Of a DNA stretch of 64,000 bases, positions 38,802 to 50,505 are shown one piece after another. The notes beneath the pieces were generated by a model. That model did not search any database and was not told where the DNA came from. It was given only the letters and a program-made list of their open reading frames with translations. This DNA is from Candidatus Methylospira mobilis (GTDB taxonomy: Bacteria > Pseudomonadota > Gammaproteobacteria > Methylococcales > Methylococcaceae), in assembly GCF_009498235.1 (NCBI RefSeq), contig NZ_CP044205.1, positions 2,233,389 through 2,297,388 on the forward strand. Direction: 5' to 3'. A program made the position numbers and the translations under genes. The first letter of the stretch is position 1. Each line of letters opens with the position of its first letter.

Positions 38802-39278
38802 TCAAATATATTGTACCAAGCGTATCTCATATTCCCGCACGCCGCCAGGAGCTTGAACGGTGGCGACATCCTCCACGCGCTTTCCGATCAGCGCTCTGGC
38901 AATGGGCGAAGTGATTGAAATGCGTCCTTCCTTGATGTCGGCTTCGTCTTCGCCGACGATCTGATACGTCACAACCTGTTCGCTGTCCAAATCTTCCAGT
39001 TCGACCGTGGCGCCGAATACCACCTTGTCGTCAGCACGCAGAGCGGTGACATCGATAATCTGGCAATTGGAAAGCTTGCTCTCGATTTCCTTGATGCGCC
39101 CTTCGGTGAAACCCTGTTGTTCTCGCGCGGCATGATACTCGGCATTTTCCTTAAGGTCGCCGTGCGCCCGGGCTTCTGAGATCGCATCGATTATGCGGGG
39201 ACGCACTACGGACTTCAGATTAATCAGTTCCTCGCGCAGCTTTTCCGCGCCGCGAACCGTTATGGGTACTTTCTTCAT
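38802..39278 (-). CDS. greA: Transcription elongation factor GreA
   Basis: Rescues backtracked RNA polymerase by stimulating transcript cleavage. It has 158 residues. The N-terminal coiled coil has acidic tip residues around [19 protein letters not shown], followed by an FKBP-like C-terminal domain ([32 protein letters not shown]). It follows carB by 25 bases and is probably co-transcribed with carAB. Confidence 0.97.
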   Translation of the reverse strand: MKKVPITVRGAEKLREELINLKSVVRPRIIDAISEARAHGDLKENAEYHAAREQQGFTEGRIKEIESKLSNCQIIDVTALRADDKVVFGATVELEDLDSEQVVTYQIVGEDEADIKEGRISITSPIARALIGKRVEDVATVQAPGGVREYEIRLVQYI

Positions 39279-39294
39279 AAAAAATCACTCTGAC

Positions 39295-39307
39295 ACTGAA
39301 TAGTTAC
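39295..39307 (-). repeat. Solo MITE-type terminal repeat overlapping the carB stop
   Basis: The minus strand reads GTAACTATTCAGT, matching 12 of 13 bases of the terminal repeat seen at 43699-43712, and extending like the right end of the copy at 16475-16703. The TAA of carB lies inside it. A scar of an old insertion is possible; chance similarity is not excluded. Confidence 0.45.
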
Positions 39308-42300
39308 ACTTTTTGATGCAAATCCTGCAACCGGTTCACGCTCTCGGCATTCAGCTCTTCGAGCGCGCGGCAGGTTGCGCGCGCGCCGGACAAGGTGGTG
39401 GTGTAGGTAACCTGATTCTGCAACGCCTGACGACGAATTGTAAACGAATCGGCAATTGCCTTTTTCCCTTCCGTCGTATTAATGATGAAATGAACCTCGC
39501 CATTCTTGATCATATCCACGATATGGGGTCGGCCTTCGTGCACCTTCAAGACCTTGGCGCAAGGAATACCCTCCGACCCAAGTACCCTGGAAGTGCCTCC
39601 GGTCGCCGCCAGAGTGAATCCCAGCTTGACTAAATCGCGAGCCACCCCGACAACGCCTGCTTTATCCGCATCGCGCACGCTGAGAAATACCAGCCCCTGA
39701 TGCGCCAGTTTTACACTGGCCGCCCTCTGCGCTTTTGCATAGGCTTCGCCGAAAGTAGTGCCCACCCCCATGACTTCGCCGGTAGACTTCATCTCGGGGC
39801 CCAGCAGAGGATCGACGCCGGGAAACTTGATAAACGGAAATACCGCCTCCTTAACCGAAAAATAGGCCGGAACTATCTCTTCGATAACGCCTTGATCGTC
39901 CAGACTGATGCCCGCCATGCAACGCGCGGCAATCTTTGCCAGCGGGTATCCAGTCGCCTTGGAAACGAACGGCACCGTGCGCGACGCTCGCGGATTCACT
40001 TCGAGTATGTAGATTTCGTTTCTTTTGATCGCGAACTGGGTATTCATCAATCCGACAACTCCAAGCGCCTCGGCCAGCTGTCTGACCTGCCCCCTCAATT
40101 GCTCCTGCAGTTCGGATGATAAATCATAAGGCGGTATCGAACAGGCGGAATCACCCGAATGCACCCCGGCCTGCTCGATATGCTGCATCACACCGCCGAT
40201 CAATACGCGTTTGCCGTCGCAAACGGCATCGACATCCATCTCGATCGCATCGTCGAGAAAACGGTCCAGCAGCACAGGAGAATCGTTGGAAACACTTACC
40301 GCTTCGCGCATGTAACGCCGCAAGTCTTCGTCATTGAACACGATTTCCATCGCGCGGCCGCCCAAAACATAGGAAGGCCTGACCACAAGCGGATAGCCGA
40401 TCTCATTGGCCGAACGTATCGCATCTTCCGCCGAGCGCGCGGTACGGTTGGGCGGCTGTTTCAGATTAAGCCGCTCGACCAGTTGCTGGAAGCGTTCGCG
40501 GTCTTCCGCAAGGTCGATGGAGTCGGGAGACGTGCCGATAATTGGAGCGCCCGCGGCTTCCAACGCGCGCGCCAACTTCAACGGCGTCTGCCCGCCATAT
40601 TGCACGATGATGCCGACCGGCTTTTCCAGATCGACAATTTCCAGTACATCTTCCAGCGTCAGCGGCTCGAAATACAAGCGGTCGGAAGTATCGAAATCCG
40701 TCGAAACCGTTTCGGGGTTGCAATTGACCATGATGGTTTCGAAACCGTCTTCGCGCAAGGCCATCGCCGCATGCACGCAGCAATAATCGAACTCGATACC
40801 CTGCCCTATGCGATTCGGGCCGCCGCCGAGCACCATGATTTTTTTTCGCCCGGTCGGGTCGGCTTCGCATTCCTCCTCGTAGGTGGAATACAGATAGGCA
40901 GTGCTGGAAGAAAACTCCGCGGCGCAGGAATCGATACGTTTGTACACCGGACGCACGCCCAGCTTGTTGCGCACGGCGCGCACTTCGGCTTCCGCGCTGC
41001 CCAGCAAACGCGCCAGCCGCGTATCGGCAAAGCCCTTGCGCTTCAGCACGAATAATTCGTCGCGCGTCAGCGTAGCCAGAGTACGCCGCGACAAGGCGGT
41101 TTCGTCAGCGATCAAGTCCTCGATCTGCGCCAGGAACCACGGATCGATACGGCTTTGTTCATGCACCTGTTCGAGCGGCCAACCCGCGCGGAATGCGTCC
41201 GCCACATACAAAATACGTTCCGGTCCCGGGTGACGCAATTCGCGTCTCAGTATTTCATCTGCATCTTCGCCCTGTTTGTTGATGCGCGGCGACAACCCGT
41301 CCACCCCGGTTTCCAGGCTGCGCAAAGCCTTTTGCAGCGATTCCTGAAACGTGCGGCCGATCGCCATCGCTTCTCCGACCGACTTCATCTGCGTCGTCAG
41401 ACGATCATCGGCCTGCGGGAACTTTTCAAAGGTAAACCGCGGTATTTTGGTGACGACATAATCGATACTGGGTTCGAACGAGGCCGGCGTAGCGCTGCCG
41501 GTAATTTCGTTTTTCAGTTCGTCCAGCGTGTACCCGACTGCCAGTTTTGCGGCCACCTTCGCAATTGGAAAACCGGTTGCCTTGGACGCCAGCGCCGAAG
41601 ATCGCGATACGCGCGGGTTCATCTCGATCACGATCAGGCGACCGTCATCCGGATTCACCGCGAACTGAACGTTCGATCCGCCGGTTTCGACGCCGATTTC
41701 GCGCAGTACCGCCAGCGAAGCGTCGCGCATGATCTGATATTCCTTATCGGTCAGCGTTTGCGCCGGTGCGACGGTTATGGAGTCGCCGGTATGCACGCCC
41801 ATCGGGTCGAAGTTCTCTATCGAACAGATGATGATGCAATTGTCGTTGCGATCACGCACCACCTCCATTTCGTATTCTTTCCACCCCAGTATGGACTCTT
41901 CGATCAACAGTTCATGCGTCGGCGAAAGCTCCAGGCCTCGCTCGCAGATTTCGACAAACTCCTGACGGTTGTATGCAATGCCGCCACCGCTGCCCCCCAG
42001 CGTGAACGATGGGCGAATAATTGCCGGGTAGCCGACGTCGTCGAGAACGGCCAGCGCTTCTTGCAGAGTATGGGCAATGCTTGAGCGCGCGGAGCCCAAA
42101 CCTATTTTGGTCATGGCATCCTTGAACTTCAGGCGGTCCTCGGCTTTGTCGATCGCCTCCTTGCTGGCGCCTATCAGCTCGACGCCAAAACGTTCGAGCA
42201 CGCCCTCGCGATCGAGATCCAGCGCGCAATTCAGCGCAGTTTGTCCGCCCATGGTCGGCAGCAGCGCATCGGGACGCTCTTTTTCAATGATGCGGGCAAC

Positions 42301-42519
42301 CGTCTGCCAGTCCACCGCCTCGATATAGGTCGCATCCGCCATTTCCGGATCGGTCATGATGGTCGCGGGATTGGAATTGACCAGTATGACGCGATAACCT
42401 TCCTGCTTCAGCGCCTTGCAGGCCTGAGCGCCCGAATAATCGAACTCGCAGGCTTGACCAATAATGATGGGGCCTGCTCCCAGCAGCAAAATGGACTTGA
42501 TATCTGTTCTTTTTGGCAT
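39304..42519 (-). CDS. carB: Carbamoyl-phosphate synthase large subunit
   Basis: Makes carbamoyl phosphate from bicarbonate, ATP and CarA-derived ammonia for arginine and pyrimidines. It has 1071 residues from ATG 42519 ([18 protein letters not shown]). Two homologous ATP-grasp halves are complete: [18 protein letters not shown] and [15 protein letters not shown] in the first; [19 protein letters not shown] and [16 protein letters not shown] in the second. A C-terminal MGS-like allosteric domain contains [15 protein letters not shown]. It begins 19 bases after the carA stop. The stop lies in a short repeat-like motif. Confidence 0.97.
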   Translation of the reverse strand: MPKRTDIKSILLLGAGPIIIGQACEFDYSGAQACKALKQEGYRVILVNSNPATIMTDPEMADATYIEAVDWQTVARIIEKERPDALLPTMGGQTALNCALDLDREGVLERFGVELIGASKEAIDKAEDRLKFKDAMTKIGLGSARSSIAHTLQEALAVLDDVGYPAIIRPSFTLGGSGGGIAYNRQEFVEICERGLELSPTHELLIEESILGWKEYEMEVVRDRNDNCIIICSIENFDPMGVHTGDSITVAPAQTLTDKEYQIMRDASLAVLREIGVETGGSNVQFAVNPDDGRLIVIEMNPRVSRSSALASKATGFPIAKVAAKLAVGYTLDELKNEITGSATPASFEPSIDYVVTKIPRFTFEKFPQADDRLTTQMKSVGEAMAIGRTFQESLQKALRSLETGVDGLSPRINKQGEDADEILRRELRHPGPERILYVADAFRAGWPLEQVHEQSRIDPWFLAQIEDLIADETALSRRTLATLTRDELFVLKRKGFADTRLARLLGSAEAEVRAVRNKLGVRPVYKRIDSCAAEFSSSTAYLYSTYEEECEADPTGRKKIMVLGGGPNRIGQGIEFDYCCVHAAMALREDGFETIMVNCNPETVSTDFDTSDRLYFEPLTLEDVLEIVDLEKPVGIIVQYGGQTPLKLARALEAAGAPIIGTSPDSIDLAEDRERFQQLVERLNLKQPPNRTARSAEDAIRSANEIGYPLVVRPSYVLGGRAMEIVFNDEDLRRYMREAVSVSNDSPVLLDRFLDDAIEMDVDAVCDGKRVLIGGVMQHIEQAGVHSGDSACSIPPYDLSSELQEQLRGQVRQLAEALGVVGLMNTQFAIKRNEIYILEVNPRASRTVPFVSKATGYPLAKIAARCMAGISLDDQGVIEEIVPAYFSVKEAVFPFIKFPGVDPLLGPEMKSTGEVMGVGTTFGEAYAKAQRAASVKLAHQGLVFLSVRDADKAGVVGVARDLVKLGFTLAATGGTSRVLGSEGIPCAKVLKVHEGRPHIVDMIKNGEVHFIINTTEGKKAIADSFTIRRQALQNQVTYTTTLSGARATCRALEELNAESVNRLQDLHQKV

Positions 42520-42537
42520 GTTGAAAGTATTCGGCAA

Positions 42538-43659
42538 TTAACGGCTGTTAGCCATGGATACGACAAAGCGATCAAACAACGACGACAGATCGTGCGGACC
42601 GGGACTGGCTTCCGGGTGCCCCTGGAAGCTGAATGCCTGGCAATCCGTGCGCTCCAGGCCTTGCAGCGTGCCATCGAACAATGAGCGGTGCGTGGGGCGC
42701 AGAGTAGCGGGCAGGACCGTCTCATCCACAGCGAAACTATGGTTCTGGCTGGTAATCATAACGCGTCCGCTTGACAGCTCCTGTACCGGATGGTTGGCTC
42801 CGTGATGACCGAACTTCATTTTAAAGGTCGCGGCGCCGCTTGCCAAAGCCAGTAGCTGGTGTCCCAGACAGATACCAAAAATCGGGATATGCGCCGCCAA
42901 TAACTCACGAATGGCCGTAATGGCGTAATCGCACGGCTCCGGATCGCCGGGACCGTTGGACAGAAACACGCCATCCGGCTTCAAGGCCAGCACTGCGGCT
43001 GCGGTAGTACGTGCGGTAACGACGCTCACACGGCAGCCGCGCTCGGCCAGCATGCGGAGTATATTGCGCTTTATGCCGAAATCGTAGGCAACGACATGGT
43101 AGTTCTGACACAATGCATGACCGTACCCTGAATCCAGCCGCCACTCTCCTTCACTCCAGGCATAGGCTTTGGAAGTCGTCACTTCCCCAGCAAGGTCCAT
43201 ACCCTGTAGACCTGGAAATCCACGAGCCAGCGTCAGCGCATGCTCGGTATCAATCGCATTCCCGGTCATCAGACAGGCCCGTTGCGCACCGCTATCGCGA
43301 AGCAACCGGGTCAGCTTACGGGTATCGATTCCGGCAATACCCACAACGCCCCGCTCTTTCAGGAAGGTTTCGAGCGTTCCCTGTTTACGCCAGTTACTGG
43401 CCAGACGCGGTACATCCCTCACCACCAAACCCCCGGCAAACACCGACTCCGATTCATTGTCCTGAGGGGTTATGCCGGTATTGCCTATATGCGGATACGT
43501 CAAGGTGACAATTTGTTTCGCATACGAAGGATCGGTAAGAATTTCCTGGTAACCGGTCATCGAAGTGTTAAAAACCACCTCGCCCACGGATTCACCTTCA
43601 ACACCGATAGAGGTGCCACGAAACAGCGTTCCATCCTCAAGCGCCAGAATAGCGTACAT
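42538..43659 (-). CDS. carA: Carbamoyl-phosphate synthase small subunit
   Basis: Glutamine amidotransferase subunit supplying ammonia to CarB. It has 373 residues from ATG 43659 ([15 protein letters not shown]). The class I glutaminase triad is recognisable: C in [12 protein letters not shown], and H and E in [14 protein letters not shown]. The N-terminal domain has [26 protein letters not shown] lies about 8 bases upstream; a GTG at 43671 is an alternative start. A 176-bp MITE-like element ends 40 bases upstream of the start, so it may influence carAB expression. Confidence 0.96.
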   Translation of the reverse strand: MYAILALEDGTLFRGTSIGVEGESVGEVVFNTSMTGYQEILTDPSYAKQIVTLTYPHIGNTGITPQDNESESVFAGGLVVRDVPRLASNWRKQGTLETFLKERGVVGIAGIDTRKLTRLLRDSGAQRACLMTGNAIDTEHALTLARGFPGLQGMDLAGEVTTSKAYAWSEGEWRLDSGYGHALCQNYHVVAYDFGIKRNILRMLAERGCRVSVVTARTTAAAVLALKPDGVFLSNGPGDPEPCDYAITAIRELLAAHIPIFGICLGHQLLALASGAATFKMKFGHHGANHPVQELSSGRVMITSQNHSFAVDETVLPATLRPTHRSLFDGTLQGLERTDCQAFSFQGHPEASPGPHDLSSLFDRFVVSMANSR

Positions 43660-43698
43660 ATTCAAAATCACCTATCTACCAGATATGGAAAACGGGAC

Positions 43699-43874
43699 GT
43701 AACTATTCAGCAAGTGCTTTTGAGTCCTGACCGAAGCCAGTCTGAAGTGAGGCAAGCCACAGTCGAGACACGCTGCAAGTCCGTCCCTGGATGCTCTCTG
43801 CGCCCATCCATGGGCGCAGAAGGTCTGGCCTGATTCACCTCACTTCCTCTCCAACGGGTATGCTGAATAGTTAC
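43699..43874. mobile_element. MITE-like element, copy 2, with terminal repeats and target duplication
   Basis: The left end GTAACTATTCAGCA (43699-43712) is the exact inverse of the right end TGCTGAATAGTTAC (43861-43874). Both sides are flanked by the 8-base direct repeat AACGGGAC (43691-43698 and 43875-43882), the signature of transposition. The 176-bp interior holds a CTGCGCCCATCCATGGGCGCAG palindrome-like core and no coding sequence. Related copies are at 16475-16703 and 55172-55350. The transposase that moved it is unknown. Confidence 0.88.
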
Positions 43875-43961
43875 AACGGGACAAACACAAGGCTTATCCC
43901 GTTAGCTTAAAAAAATTGCGCGGCGATTTACGTAAACCTGCCCATCGTGTCCATGCCGCCC

Positions 43962-44873
43962 CTACATCGCCACGGGCGACACACGAGATATCGGAACGCT
44001 GAACCAGCGGCGCGGAACCAGACCGCCATCGGCTTTCAATTCCGCCATGCCCAAAAACGCATCGCCGCAAACCACTTTACGAATCCCTTCGCGGTCGGTA
44101 TCAGAAGATACGATAACAGTCTGCCCCCTGCTCAGCCGCACGGCCTGCTCGCCATCGACTTCCAGAAATATTAAACCCTGGACCATCAGTTCCGAAGGGT
44201 GAACCAGGGGCAAACGCGCATCATCAGGGCAACGCTGCATCTGATCCAGCGAGACGGCGCCCTGCTGTAAAGTCAGCGCGCCGACAGCGGTTCTACGTAA
44301 TAATTCGACATGCCCCCCGCAGCCCAGAGCCTCTCCAATATCAGCGGCAAGGCTGCGTATATAGGTTCCCTTGGAGCAGTGCGCCTCAAGATCGAGATAG
44401 TCGGCCCCGTATCCCCTCAGCAACAGCTCATGGATACGGATATTTCGCGGCGCGCGCTCTACCTCCACACCTTTTCTGGCAAGTTCGTACAAGCGCTGCC
44501 CCTGATGCTTAAGAGCTGAATACATCGGCGGAATCTGCGATATCGCGCCGCGAAATTGCGCAAGGACAGCCTCGATTTTTTCTTCATTCAACTCAGGCAC
44601 ATCACGCGTCTCCAGCACCTCGCCTTCGATATCCGCGCTGGCCGTCGTTATGCCCAGACGCACGCGTGTTTCATAACGTTTGTCGTCATCCAGTAGAAAC
44701 GCCGCCAGTTTGGTAGCCTCCCCCAGACAAACCGGCAACAAACCGGTAGCTATCGGATCAAGGCTACCCGTATGCCCCGCCTTTTTTGCACCCAGTAGCC
44801 TTTTGACACGCTGAACTGCGCTGTTCGAGCTTAATCCGGGCGGCTTGTCGAGCAATACCACGCCATTTATCAC
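43962..44873 (-). CDS. truB: tRNA pseudouridine-55 synthase TruB
   Basis: Makes pseudouridine-55 in the T-loop of tRNAs. It has 303 residues. Conserved blocks are GVVLLDKPPGLSSN, KKAGHTGSLDPIATGLLPVC (catalytic D), KRYETRVRLGITTAS, and CSKGTYIRSLAADIG. A PUA-like C-terminus is present. In most relatives rpsO follows truB; here a MITE and carA follow instead. Confidence 0.97.
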   Translation of the reverse strand: MINGVVLLDKPPGLSSNSAVQRVKRLLGAKKAGHTGSLDPIATGLLPVCLGEATKLAAFLLDDDKRYETRVRLGITTASADIEGEVLETRDVPELNEEKIEAVLAQFRGAISQIPPMYSALKHQGQRLYELARKGVEVERAPRNIRIHELLLRGYGADYLDLEAHCSKGTYIRSLAADIGEALGCGGHVELLRRTAVGALTLQQGAVSLDQMQRCPDDARLPLVHPSELMVQGLIFLEVDGEQAVRLSRGQTVIVSSDTDREGIRKVVCGDAFLGMAELKADGGLVPRRWFSVPISRVSPVAM

Positions 44874-44918
44874 GCGTTGTTCTTCCCTGCTTTTTTCAAT
44901 ATTTTCACAAACAAAAAT

Positions 44919-45284
44919 CTAATCGAGTTTCCCGGCAGTCTCATTCAAGCCACTCAGCAAGCTTTGAATACGCAAGCCACGCTGTAGCGATTCGTCGAAA
45001 ATAAAGCGTAACTCGGGCATAACCCTTAGCCGCATGCGTTTACTCAGCTCGTGCCGATAAAACGGAACCGCTTCGTTCAAACGGGCAACGCATTTTTTCG
45101 TATCCAGGCTTGCCCCCAGAAAACTCACATAAGCCTTCGCGACCGACATGTCGCGGGTTACCTCAATCGAACTCAGCGTCACCATGCCCAATTCAGGATC
45201 GCGCGCATTCACCCGCAGCAACTCCGACAGTTCGCGCTGGATTTGCGAAGAAACACGATCACTACGGGTAAACTCTCTTGGCAT
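44919..45284 (-). CDS. rbfA: Ribosome-binding factor A
   Basis: KH-like factor needed for 16S rRNA 5'-end maturation and 30S assembly. It has 121 residues. It begins MPREFTRSDRVSSQIQREL; it has LGMVTLSSIEVTRDMSVAKAY and a C-terminal LRVMPELRFIFDESLQRG. It lies between infB and truB in the classic operon. Confidence 0.97.
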   Translation of the reverse strand: MPREFTRSDRVSSQIQRELSELLRVNARDPELGMVTLSSIEVTRDMSVAKAYVSFLGASLDTKKCVARLNEAVPFYRHELSKRMRLRVMPELRFIFDESLQRGLRIQSLLSGLNETAGKLD

Positions 45285-45319
45285 TTCAGATAACCTCTTG
45301 TTCCGATAAAGCGGGCGGA

Positions 45320-48073
45320 TTACTGATGTGCGACCAACACTTTTTCGAATACCTCAATTTGGTCGCCCGGCTTGACGTCATTGTAGTTTTTAACGCCGAT
45401 ACCGCACTCCATACCCATTTTGACCTCGCCGACGTCATCCTTGAAGCGGCGCAATGACTCCAGCTGGCCTTCATAGATAACCACGTTTTCACGCAGCACG
45501 CGGATGGGAAGATTACGCTTGACAAAACCTTCGGTAACCATGCATCCGGCGATGGCGCCAAATTTCGGTGAACGGAACACATCGCGCACCTCGGCTATGC
45601 CGACAATCTGCTCCTTGTATTCAGGCTCCAGCATGCCGTTGATAGATTTTTTGATTTCATCGAGAGCTTCGTAAATTACGCTGTAATAATGCAGGTCGAC
45701 GCCGCGCTCCTCAATCAGCTTGCGCGCGCTGGCGTCGGCGCGCACATTGAATCCGATCAGAATGGCGCTGGAAGCCAGGGCCAGATTGGCGTCCGACTCG
45801 TTGATTCCGCCTACGGCCCCGGCGATAACCTTTACTTTCACCTTGTCCGTGGATAAGTCGACCATCGCGCCGCGCAGCGCTTCAAGACTGCCTTGTACAT
45901 CTGTTTTGAGGATAACGTTCAAGTCGGCGGATTCACCGCTTTCCATGCGCGAGAACACATCCTCCAGCTTGGTTGCCTGTTGCGCCGCCAGCTTGCTGGT
46001 ACGGGACTTTTCCTCGCGATGCAGCGCGATTTCACGCGCCTTGCGTTCATCGGCGACGATAATAAAATCATCCCCTGCATTGGGCGCAGCCGACAGACCC
46101 AGTATTTCAACCGGCATCGACGGCCCGGCTTCCTTGAGCGGCTTGCCGTTCTCGTTGAACATCGCCCTGATACGGCCGAATTCCTGACCGCAAAGTATAA
46201 AGTCGCCCTTTTTAAGGGTGCCGCGCTGAACCAGTACGTCCGCCACCGGCCCTTTCCCTTTATCCAGCCGTGACTCCAGCACAACGCCGGAGGCCGGGGT
46301 TTTAAACGCAGTCTGCAACTCCAGAATTTCAGCCTGCAGCAGGATTGCATCCAGCAGATTATCTATGCCGGAGCCGGTTTTGGCCGAAACATTGACGAAT
46401 TGCGTGTCACCGCCCCATTCCTCCGGCACTACTTTCAATACCACCAGCTCCTGTTTGACCCGGTCAGGATCGGCATCGGCCTTATCAACCTTATTGATGG
46501 CGACCACGATAGGAACGCCGGCGGCGCGCGAATGCTCGACGGCTTCGCGCGTTTGCGGCATCACCCCATCGTCCGCCGCGACCACCAGCACAACGATATC
46601 CGTCACTTTCGCGCCGCGTGCGCGCATGGCGGTAAAAGCGGCATGACCGGGCGTATCCAAAAACGTCACAGCGCCATGGTCGGTCTTGACCTGGTACGCG
46701 CCGATGTGCTGGGTAATACCGCCTGCTTCGCCGGCCGCGACCCGGCTCTTGCGAATGTAATCCAACAGCGAAGTCTTGCCGTGATCGACATGCCCCATAA
46801 TGGTAACAACCGGCGCACGCGGCTGCTGCTCGGCTGATTCTTCCAGAGCCATGGTGGCAACCATCTCCGCTTCAAGATGATCCGCAGCCTGGGCAATAGC
46901 CCTGTGTCCCATTTCATCGACAACCAGAATAGCCGTTTCCTGATCCAGCATTTGATTAATAGTGGCCATGACCCCCATTTTCATCAGCGTCTTGATGACT
47001 TCGCCTGCCTTGACCGACATGCGGGCAGCCAGTTCGGAAACAGTTATCAGCTCAGGCACATTGACATCGTGAATCTGTGGCGCAGTAGGTCTTTCGAAAC
47101 CATGCTTCTGCTCCGGCATCACCACCGGACCACGCATTTTGGCCTTCTTTCCTTTTCCTGACCTGCGGTCATCCAGACTGAATTCAGACCGCTTGTCATC
47201 ATCGCGGCGACCTTCGCGATCACCTGTTGCCCCCGTTTTTCGTTTCGCGCGTCGAGCATCTTCCTGCGCTCTTCCTGCCGCCACATCGGGTGGAAAGCTA
47301 GCAGGGAGCGCCGCCGCCGCCGCCGCGGGTACGGGGCGGCGGGGCGGGCGCTGCTCGCTACGCGGCGCGGCAGCTGCCGGTGCAGAAGGCGGGCGCGGAC
47401 GTTCTGCAGCTTTTTCAGGCCGTCTTTCGGCCGGTTTCTGCGGCGCAGCCCTGGCTTCGGCATCAGGCGGCGCCTTCGAAACAACTTTAGCCTCCGCCGC
47501 TTCAACCTGTTCAGGTTCTACGGAAACTGGAAGCGCAGCTTCTTCCTCCGGCTCAACTATCGGGGTCGCAGCAACGGCGGGAGTAGGCTCGGCTGTTTCC
47601 TGCTCTGCAACTCGCTCCTGAGCAGCGGCAACGGCGCTCACCACGAGTTCTTCCTCCACCTGTTGCGGCTTCGGTTCCTGCCCGTGATGGAGTTCCTCCG
47701 CCGATGCGACTAGCCGCGCCTTTTCAGGCTCCGGCAACCGCTCCTCGACTTCGGGGAGTTCGCTGCGCTTGACGTAAGTGCGTTTTTTTCGCACTTCCAC
47801 GCTCACTGTCTTGCTGGCTTTGCCAGGCATCTTGCCCTGCTTAAGCTCGCTGACGGTTCTGCGTTGCAAGGTCACGCGCTTGGGCTCCGCCGCATCCGCA
47901 TATTCCTTTCCATGACTCTGACGAAGAAAACTTAACAATTTCATCTTTTCAGCATCGTTCAGAACATCGCCCGGGGCAGTCGCGCTCAACCCTGCATCAC
48001 CCATTTGTGCGAGCAAGCGGTCAAGGGGAATCCCTACCACTTCAGCCAACTGTCTTACTGTTACATCACTCAT
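45320..48073 (-). CDS. infB: Translation initiation factor IF-2
   Basis: GTPase delivering initiator tRNA to the 30S subunit. It has 917 residues. The N-terminal IF2 domain ([19 protein letters not shown]) leads to a long Ala/Pro/Glu/Arg-rich linker (about 100-290). The G domain carries [39 protein letters not shown] and NKVDK. The C-terminal domains include [20 protein letters not shown]. The linker composition is typical and not a sign of error. Confidence 0.97.
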   Translation of the reverse strand: MSDVTVRQLAEVVGIPLDRLLAQMGDAGLSATAPGDVLNDAEKMKLLSFLRQSHGKEYADAAEPKRVTLQRRTVSELKQGKMPGKASKTVSVEVRKKRTYVKRSELPEVEERLPEPEKARLVASAEELHHGQEPKPQQVEEELVVSAVAAAQERVAEQETAEPTPAVAATPIVEPEEEAALPVSVEPEQVEAAEAKVVSKAPPDAEARAAPQKPAERRPEKAAERPRPPSAPAAAAPRSEQRPPRRPVPAAAAAALPASFPPDVAAGRAQEDARRAKRKTGATGDREGRRDDDKRSEFSLDDRRSGKGKKAKMRGPVVMPEQKHGFERPTAPQIHDVNVPELITVSELAARMSVKAGEVIKTLMKMGVMATINQMLDQETAILVVDEMGHRAIAQAADHLEAEMVATMALEESAEQQPRAPVVTIMGHVDHGKTSLLDYIRKSRVAAGEAGGITQHIGAYQVKTDHGAVTFLDTPGHAAFTAMRARGAKVTDIVVLVVAADDGVMPQTREAVEHSRAAGVPIVVAINKVDKADADPDRVKQELVVLKVVPEEWGGDTQFVNVSAKTGSGIDNLLDAILLQAEILELQTAFKTPASGVVLESRLDKGKGPVADVLVQRGTLKKGDFILCGQEFGRIRAMFNENGKPLKEAGPSMPVEILGLSAAPNAGDDFIIVADERKAREIALHREEKSRTSKLAAQQATKLEDVFSRMESGESADLNVILKTDVQGSLEALRGAMVDLSTDKVKVKVIAGAVGGINESDANLALASSAILIGFNVRADASARKLIEERGVDLHYYSVIYEALDEIKKSINGMLEPEYKEQIVGIAEVRDVFRSPKFGAIAGCMVTEGFVKRNLPIRVLRENVVIYEGQLESLRRFKDDVGEVKMGMECGIGVKNYNDVKPGDQIEVFEKVLVAHQ

Positions 48074-48096
48074 AACTATCCCACCCTCGGTAATTC

Positions 48097-49602
48097 CTAG
48101 CCTTCGGCAAACCAGGAGGCTCTCGCCTTCATAATCAGATTCGCCGCTTTTTCCGAGCCTATGTCATGGATTTCCAAAAGCTCATCAACAGATTGCTCGG
48201 CCAGATCGTCCAGCGTACGTATACCCTTTTCGGCCAAAAGACGCGCCAAATTTTCGTCCATCCCTTCCAGATTCAGCAATTCATCGCTGGGTTCCGCAGG
48301 CTCCATACGCTCTTCGCGCGCTATTGCCTTGATAAGCAGGGCATCGCGCGCGCGGTTGCGCAGCTCTTCGACAATGTCTTCGTCGAACTCTTCAATATCA
48401 AGCAACTCCTTCGCAGGGACATACGCCAGTTCCTCGACGCTGGAAAAACCTTCTCGAATCAAAATTTCGGCAACGTCTTCGCCTACGCCCAACTGATCGA
48501 CAAAAGACTGCATCAACGTCAGCGCTTCCGCTTCATTTTTTTGATCGGCCATGGTGGCGCTCATGACATTAAGCTCCCAGCCGGTCAGTTCCGAAGCCAG
48601 ACGCACATTTTGCCCGCCCCGCCCGATAGCCTGAGAAAGATTTTCATCGGCGACGGCAACGTCCATGCTGTGCTTATCTTCATCCACGACTATCGATACG
48701 ATTTCAGCCGGCGACATCGCGTTGATCACATACTGCGCGTCGTTTTCATTCCACAGTATGATATCGACACGCTCGCCGGCAAGTTCATTGGAAACGGCCT
48801 GTACTCGTGAGCCGCGCATGCCTACGCAGGCGCCCACCGGGTCAAGACGGCTGTCATTGGTTTTAACCGCGATCTTGGCTCTCGCCCCTGGGTCGCGCGC
48901 GGCGCCCATTATTTCGATAACATTTTCGTTGATTTCAGGCACCTCGAGACGGAACAGCGCAATTAAAAGTTCCGGCGCCGTGCGCGATACATGCAACTGC
49001 GGACCCTTGGCGTCGGGCTTCACATCCTTTAGGTAACCACGCACCCGGTCTCCGGTTCTTACCGCCTCGCGCGGTATCATTTCCTCGCGGGGAATAACCG
49101 CCTCGGCATTGCCGCCCAAATCAAGATAGACATTGCCCCGCTCGATACGCTTGACCACACCGGTAACCAGCTGACCGATACGATCCCGGAAAGCATCGGC
49201 AACCTTTCTGCGCTCGGCTTCACGCACTCGCTGCACTATCACCTGTTTTGCGGTCTGGGCTGCAATACGCCCGAATCCCACCGACTCCACAGGCTGCTCT
49301 ACATAGGCGCCAAGCCTGGCGGACGGATCAATTTTCAACGCATCGTCGAGAAACATCTGCGTTTCAGGAAACTCGATTCCATAATCATAGTCGTCATTCG
49401 GCTCGACCACCAACCAACGGCGATAAGTTTCATAATCGCCGGTTTTACGGTCGATCGAAACGCGCACATCGATCGGCTCTTCGTAACGCTTCAAGGTAGC
49501 CATTTTCAACGCGTCTTCAATGGCTGAGAAAATCACATCCTTCTCGATGTCCTTTTCGTTGGATACGACATCGACAACCAGCAAAATTTCTTTATTCGCC
49601 AT
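48097..49602 (-). CDS. nusA: Transcription termination/antitermination factor NusA
   Basis: RNA polymerase-binding factor in pausing, termination and antitermination. It has 501 residues. An N-terminal polymerase-binding domain is followed by S1 ([18 protein letters not shown]), KH1 and KH2 ([38 protein letters not shown]), and two C-terminal acidic repeats (about 365-430, 440-500), as in the gammaproteobacterial long form. It lies in the rimP-nusA-infB operon. Confidence 0.97.
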   Translation of the reverse strand: MANKEILLVVDVVSNEKDIEKDVIFSAIEDALKMATLKRYEEPIDVRVSIDRKTGDYETYRRWLVVEPNDDYDYGIEFPETQMFLDDALKIDPSARLGAYVEQPVESVGFGRIAAQTAKQVIVQRVREAERRKVADAFRDRIGQLVTGVVKRIERGNVYLDLGGNAEAVIPREEMIPREAVRTGDRVRGYLKDVKPDAKGPQLHVSRTAPELLIALFRLEVPEINENVIEIMGAARDPGARAKIAVKTNDSRLDPVGACVGMRGSRVQAVSNELAGERVDIILWNENDAQYVINAMSPAEIVSIVVDEDKHSMDVAVADENLSQAIGRGGQNVRLASELTGWELNVMSATMADQKNEAEALTLMQSFVDQLGVGEDVAEILIREGFSSVEELAYVPAKELLDIEEFDEDIVEELRNRARDALLIKAIAREERMEPAEPSDELLNLEGMDENLARLLAEKGIRTLDDLAEQSVDELLEIHDIGSEKAANLIMKARASWFAEG

Positions 49603-49607
49603 TACTC

Positions 49608-50078
49608 TTATTCCTTTGAAATTTTTTCAAACTCGGGCACCAGCCGTGCCTTCTCAATCAAATCGAACGGGATGCTGAACAGATCCTCCCCATCCTGCAA
49701 TGTAACTTCGGCGCCGCCGGAAACGCCCACTATGCGCGCCTTCAACCGGCGCGGTCGTCCATCGACAGCACGCAGCATCTGCAGCCTGACCAGGCAGCCT
49801 TGAAATCGCGCAAAGTGTTCGGGCTTCGAAAGCGGTCTATCCATGCCGGGCGAAGAAACTTCGAGATGGTAGTTTCCGGGAATGGGGTCCTCTACATCGA
49901 GTACTCCACTCAACTGATGACTCACCCTGGAGCAGTCATCAACCAGAATACCTTCTTCCTTATCGATATAAACCCTCAGTATCCGCTGCCCGGAATCGAA
50001 TTCTATGCTCACCAGTTCGTAACCGAGTCCGTCCACGACCGGTTCAATCATGTGTCTCAAACGCTCGGGTATCCTCAT
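49608..50078 (-). CDS. rimP: Ribosome maturation factor RimP
   Basis: 30S assembly factor of 156 residues from ATG 50078 ([20 protein letters not shown]). Typical blocks are [37 protein letters not shown] and [17 protein letters not shown] precedes this ATG by 6 bases. The longer frame to 50219 would put a possible terminator hairpin inside the coding region and is not believed. It is the first gene of the rimP-nusA-infB-rbfA-truB run. Confidence 0.95.
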   Translation of the reverse strand: MRIPERLRHMIEPVVDGLGYELVSIEFDSGQRILRVYIDKEEGILVDDCSRVSHQLSGVLDVEDPIPGNYHLEVSSPGMDRPLSKPEHFARFQGCLVRLQMLRAVDGRPRRLKARIVGVSGGAEVTLQDGEDLFSIPFDLIEKARLVPEFEKISKE

Positions 50079-50100
50079 GAAAACACCTAAAACCAGCCAC

Positions 50101-50120
50101 AAAAAAAGGGCGCAAGGCCC
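50101..50120 (-). terminator. Possible attenuator hairpin in the rimP leader
   Basis: The minus strand reads GGGC, CTTGC, GCCC followed by seven T, about 20 bases before the rimP ATG. The stem is only 4 bp but all G-C. Leader attenuation of nusA operons is known in E. coli; here function is inference. Confidence 0.4.
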
Positions 50121-50505
50121 ATAATTACTTCCACAAGTCTCATCAACGTCCATTCCGTAGGTTACAGCTCCTATTTCGTCACCAGCCTTTCCCCGTGAAG
50201 GAAAGCAAACCTTGACCAAGCAACTGTACTAATTTTTTAATTATACCAGAAAATTCACACCTTATGAAGAGCTCTCGCACAATCTGTTTTAAATGCGTCG
50301 CTCAACCCCATTCAGTCGCTACCCACATAAAAATCACGGATATTACGATGAAACCCTTAGAAATGAGGTTATCAAGCATGCTACTATTTTGACTCCTGAC
50401 GGAGTGGCGCCGAAACACGCGGAACACATGTCAAACGCTCTGAGCAATCCTGTCGCGTCGCGTATCCGTCAGGGACACACAATAAATATTTAGGAGGAGC
50501 TGTTT

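Noticed and set aside
50293-50493. 66-codon frame upstream of the two-helix membrane protein
   Set aside because: No ribosome-binding site, no recognisable motif, and it ends just where the strong AGGAGG of the next gene begins.
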